DNA of 8,121 bases from Chloroflexota bacterium. Lineage in GTDB: Bacteria > Chloroflexota > Dehalococcoidia > Bin125. Position numbers and translations under genes: made by a program. Positions 6,861-8,121 of this stretch are shown one piece after another (position 1 is the stretch's first letter; each line of letters begins with the position of its first letter). The notes beneath the pieces are model-generated. The model had not been told where the DNA came from and searched no databases. It saw nothing but the letters and a program-made list of their open reading frames with translations. The stretch is from NCBI GenBank assembly GCA_027296805.1, contig JAPUIR010000379.1:1-8121 (forward strand). Direction: 5' to 3'.

Positions 6861-7413
6861 CGAAGAACACGGTCTCGTTCGCGCCCTGCAGGACGATGTC
6901 GAAGTGGTAGGTCGTTGGGTCGTCTCGTTCGGGATCGCGCGCGGCGATCAGCGTGTGCCGCCGCGCAGAGGGGACGTGGTGTTGGAGGATGGGATCGTTG
7001 TCGTTGGCGGATTCGTCGCCGAAGTAGCAGCGGGTGGTGAAGTGGATGAGCAGACCGCGGGCGAAGATTTGCAACACGACGTGCGGGCCCTCGCCACGGA
7101 CCGCGCCCGGCTTAACCGTCTCGAACATGTAGCTGCCCTGGGCATCAGTGGCGCAGCGGCCTGCGCCGGTGAAGGACTCGTCGAGGGGGAGGTCGTCGCG
7201 ATCGTCCGCGGGGTGGCGGTAGCGGCCGTGGCTGTTGGCCTGCCAGATCTCGATCAAGGCGTCGGGGACCGGATCGCCCGCGCCGTCGATCACGCGGCCC
7301 GCGATGCGGATGTGGGCGGGGTCGTCCGGAGCGACGAGGACGTGTTCCCCATCCCGCACCATGCCGAGGTGAAAGAACGGGCCCACGGTCTGATTCGGTG
7401 TCGTCCCGGGCAT
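6853..7413 (-). CDS. pcaG: Protocatechuate 3,4-dioxygenase alpha subunit
   Basis: 186 residues, close to the usual 190-200. It begins TPNQTVGPFF (5-14), the alpha-subunit hallmark that supplies Thr9, Gly11 and Pro12 to the active-site pocket. Arg128 in TTRCYF probably corresponds to the substrate-binding Arg133 of the Pseudomonas putida alpha subunit. It shares the intradiol core with PcaH: IEIWQAN and GRYRH (54-67), then GAGRC-TDA (83-91). The iron site is lost as expected: Ala104 stands where PcaH has Tyr147, and HVVLQIF (111-117) replaces HLHF. It must pair with PcaH to work, yet pcaH is on the other strand. A good ribosome site (GAGAGG, 5 nt spacing) precedes the ATG. The binding-protein gene ends 48 nt upstream and the P450 overlaps downstream, so the three probably form one minus-strand operon. 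Confidence 0.93.
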   Translation of the reverse strand: MPGTTPNQTVGPFFHLGMVRDGEHVLVAPDDPAHIRIAGRVIDGAGDPVPDALIEIWQANSHGRYRHPADDRDDLPLDESFTGAGRCATDAQGSYMFETVKPGAVRGEGPHVVLQIFARGLLIHFTTRCYFGDESANDNDPILQHHVPSARRHTLIAARDPERDDPTTYHFDIVLQGANETVFFDV

Positions 7414-7418
7414 CGATG

Positions 7419-7424
7419 CCTCTC
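7419..7424 (-). promoter_or_regulatory. Ribosome binding site of pcaG
   Basis: Read on the minus strand, GAGAGG lies 5 nt before ATG 7413. It is the strongest ribosome site in the right half of the window. It fixes the pcaG start and suggests pcaG is translated independently of the upstream binding-protein gene. Confidence 0.6.
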
Positions 7425-7461
7425 AGGGCTGAAGTCTCGCAGGATTGAGGACTGGAAGCGG

Positions 7462-8121
7462 CTAAGAACCGACGAGGGAGGCAGCCTCGTGAGCTTGCCT
7501 CTCGACGCTGCGGTTGATCTGCGTGTCGAGGTTGAACTCGCCCTCGAGGAAGCCCCAGCTCGCCATCCATTGCCAGGACCAGCGCGCCTCAGCCTCAGAG
7601 ATCGGGCGGGGCTCCTGGACTTGGATGCGGCCGAGGTCGAAGTCGTTCGGTGTGAGCGCCTGCACCTGAGGATGATTGGGGGCCTCGCGGATGAAGTACG
7701 AAACGTAGCCGCGCTTATCGGCGTTGATGCGCTCGACAGCGCGCTTGTCGGCGCGGAGGAAGGCCGCGTAGGTGTTAGCGTCGACGCGGCGGTCGGCCAC
7801 CCAGGTGCCGTGGAAGAACGTGCTGGATACCAGCCGACAGCCTGCCTTCAGGGCGACGGTGATCCACGGCTCCTGGAGGACCGTCGCCTCAATTTCTCCG
7901 TCCAGGAGAGCGGCCAAGCGCAGAGAGGGGTCGGCGGAGTAGGCGGATGTGTTGATGGCGGCGCGCGGCATCGCCCCTTCCAGCATCTGTAGGCCGGCGT
8001 AGGCAGTGCCGTTGCCGTAGTCGAGGCCCACCCGCTTGTGGGCGAGTTCTTGCGGCGCATAGACGGTGGACCCAGGCGCGACGACTAACGCCCCGCAGAC
8101 GACCATGGCTCGTCGGCCGAC
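7462..8121 (-). CDS. ABC transporter substrate-binding protein, NMT1/SsuA-like (5' end outside window)
   Basis: The frame is open from the right edge to TAG at 7462-7464, giving about 219 C-terminal residues. The Met at 8106 is internal, because the frame continues upstream as VGRRAMVVCGALVV to the window edge. The pattern matches periplasmic binding proteins of the NMT1/SsuA/TauA type: APGSTVYAPQELAHKRVGLD, then YAGLQMLEG, a short variable stretch, LRLAALLDGEIEATVLQEPW, and a Gly-Cys strand before the second lobe. Known members bind aliphatic sulfonates, thiamine precursors, nitrate or aromatic acids such as phthalate. The signal peptide and first lobe are outside the window, so ligand and localisation cannot be read. 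It ends 48 nt before pcaG on the same strand, which suggests uptake of an aromatic acid for the same pathway. No permease or ATPase for it is in view. Confidence 0.85.
   Translation of the reverse strand, partial: VGRRAMVVCGALVVAPGSTVYAPQELAHKRVGLDYGNGTAYAGLQMLEGAMPRAAINTSAYSADPSLRLAALLDGEIEATVLQEPWITVALKAGCRLVSSTFFHGTWVADRRVDANTYAAFLRADKRAVERINADKRGYVSYFIREAPNHPQVQALTPNDFDLGRIQVQEPRPISEAEARWSWQWMASWGFLEGEFNLDTQINRSVERQAHEAASLVGS

Noticed and set aside
6114..7992. Two plus-strand frames of 308 and 362 codons opposite the P450, pcaG and the binding protein
   Set aside because: They lie wholly opposite genes with intact catalytic motifs. Their Val/Gly/Glu-rich translations carry no domain signature.
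1..8121. Mobile element, CRISPR array, tRNA/rRNA, phage or toxin-antitoxin system
   Set aside because: I saw no transposase, integrase, terminal repeats, regularly spaced repeats or cloverleaf. The genes form an ordinary chromosomal set with transport and catabolic roles.

Overview
The window is a gene-dense, visibly G+C-rich stretch of bacterial chromosome. It has no RNA gene, insertion sequence, CRISPR array or integrase that I can see. The genes look like those of a free-living aerobe: a diacyl-lipoprotein signal, short overlaps within gene runs, GTG/ATG starts and intradiol dioxygenase genes. A Chloroflexota (Dehalococcoidia- or Thermomicrobia-like) or deep actinobacterial origin would fit, but this is a guess from gene style and not a phylogenetic result.

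Left part (1-2880, plus strand): the tail of an ABC ATPase overlaps an ABC-2 type permease by four bases (ATGA), forming one exporter. A full ABC half-transporter (membrane domain plus ATPase on one chain) follows after 13 nt. Convergent to these is a minus-strand lipoprotein with a class A beta-lactamase/transpeptidase-like serine hydrolase fold (2917-3849). A 234-bp divergent intergenic region follows and carries a bulged inverted repeat.

Right part (4084-8121): a HAD-superfamily type II haloacid dehalogenase-like gene and pcaH, the iron-binding beta subunit of protocatechuate 3,4-dioxygenase, lie on the plus strand. On the minus strand, transcribed towards pcaH, is a run made of an NMT1/SsuA-like ABC substrate-binding protein (5' end outside the window), pcaG (the alpha subunit of the same dioxygenase) and a cytochrome P450 whose start overlaps the end of pcaG by 8 bases.

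How they may work together: PcaG and PcaH normally form one obligate alpha-beta enzyme from adjacent co-directional genes. Here the two subunits sit on opposite strands, separated by the P450. The likely theme is aromatic acid catabolism: uptake (binding protein), oxidation or O-demethylation (P450), then ortho ring cleavage (PcaGH). This pathway is inferred from gene content. No redox partner, no regulator and no later beta-ketoadipate gene lies in the window.
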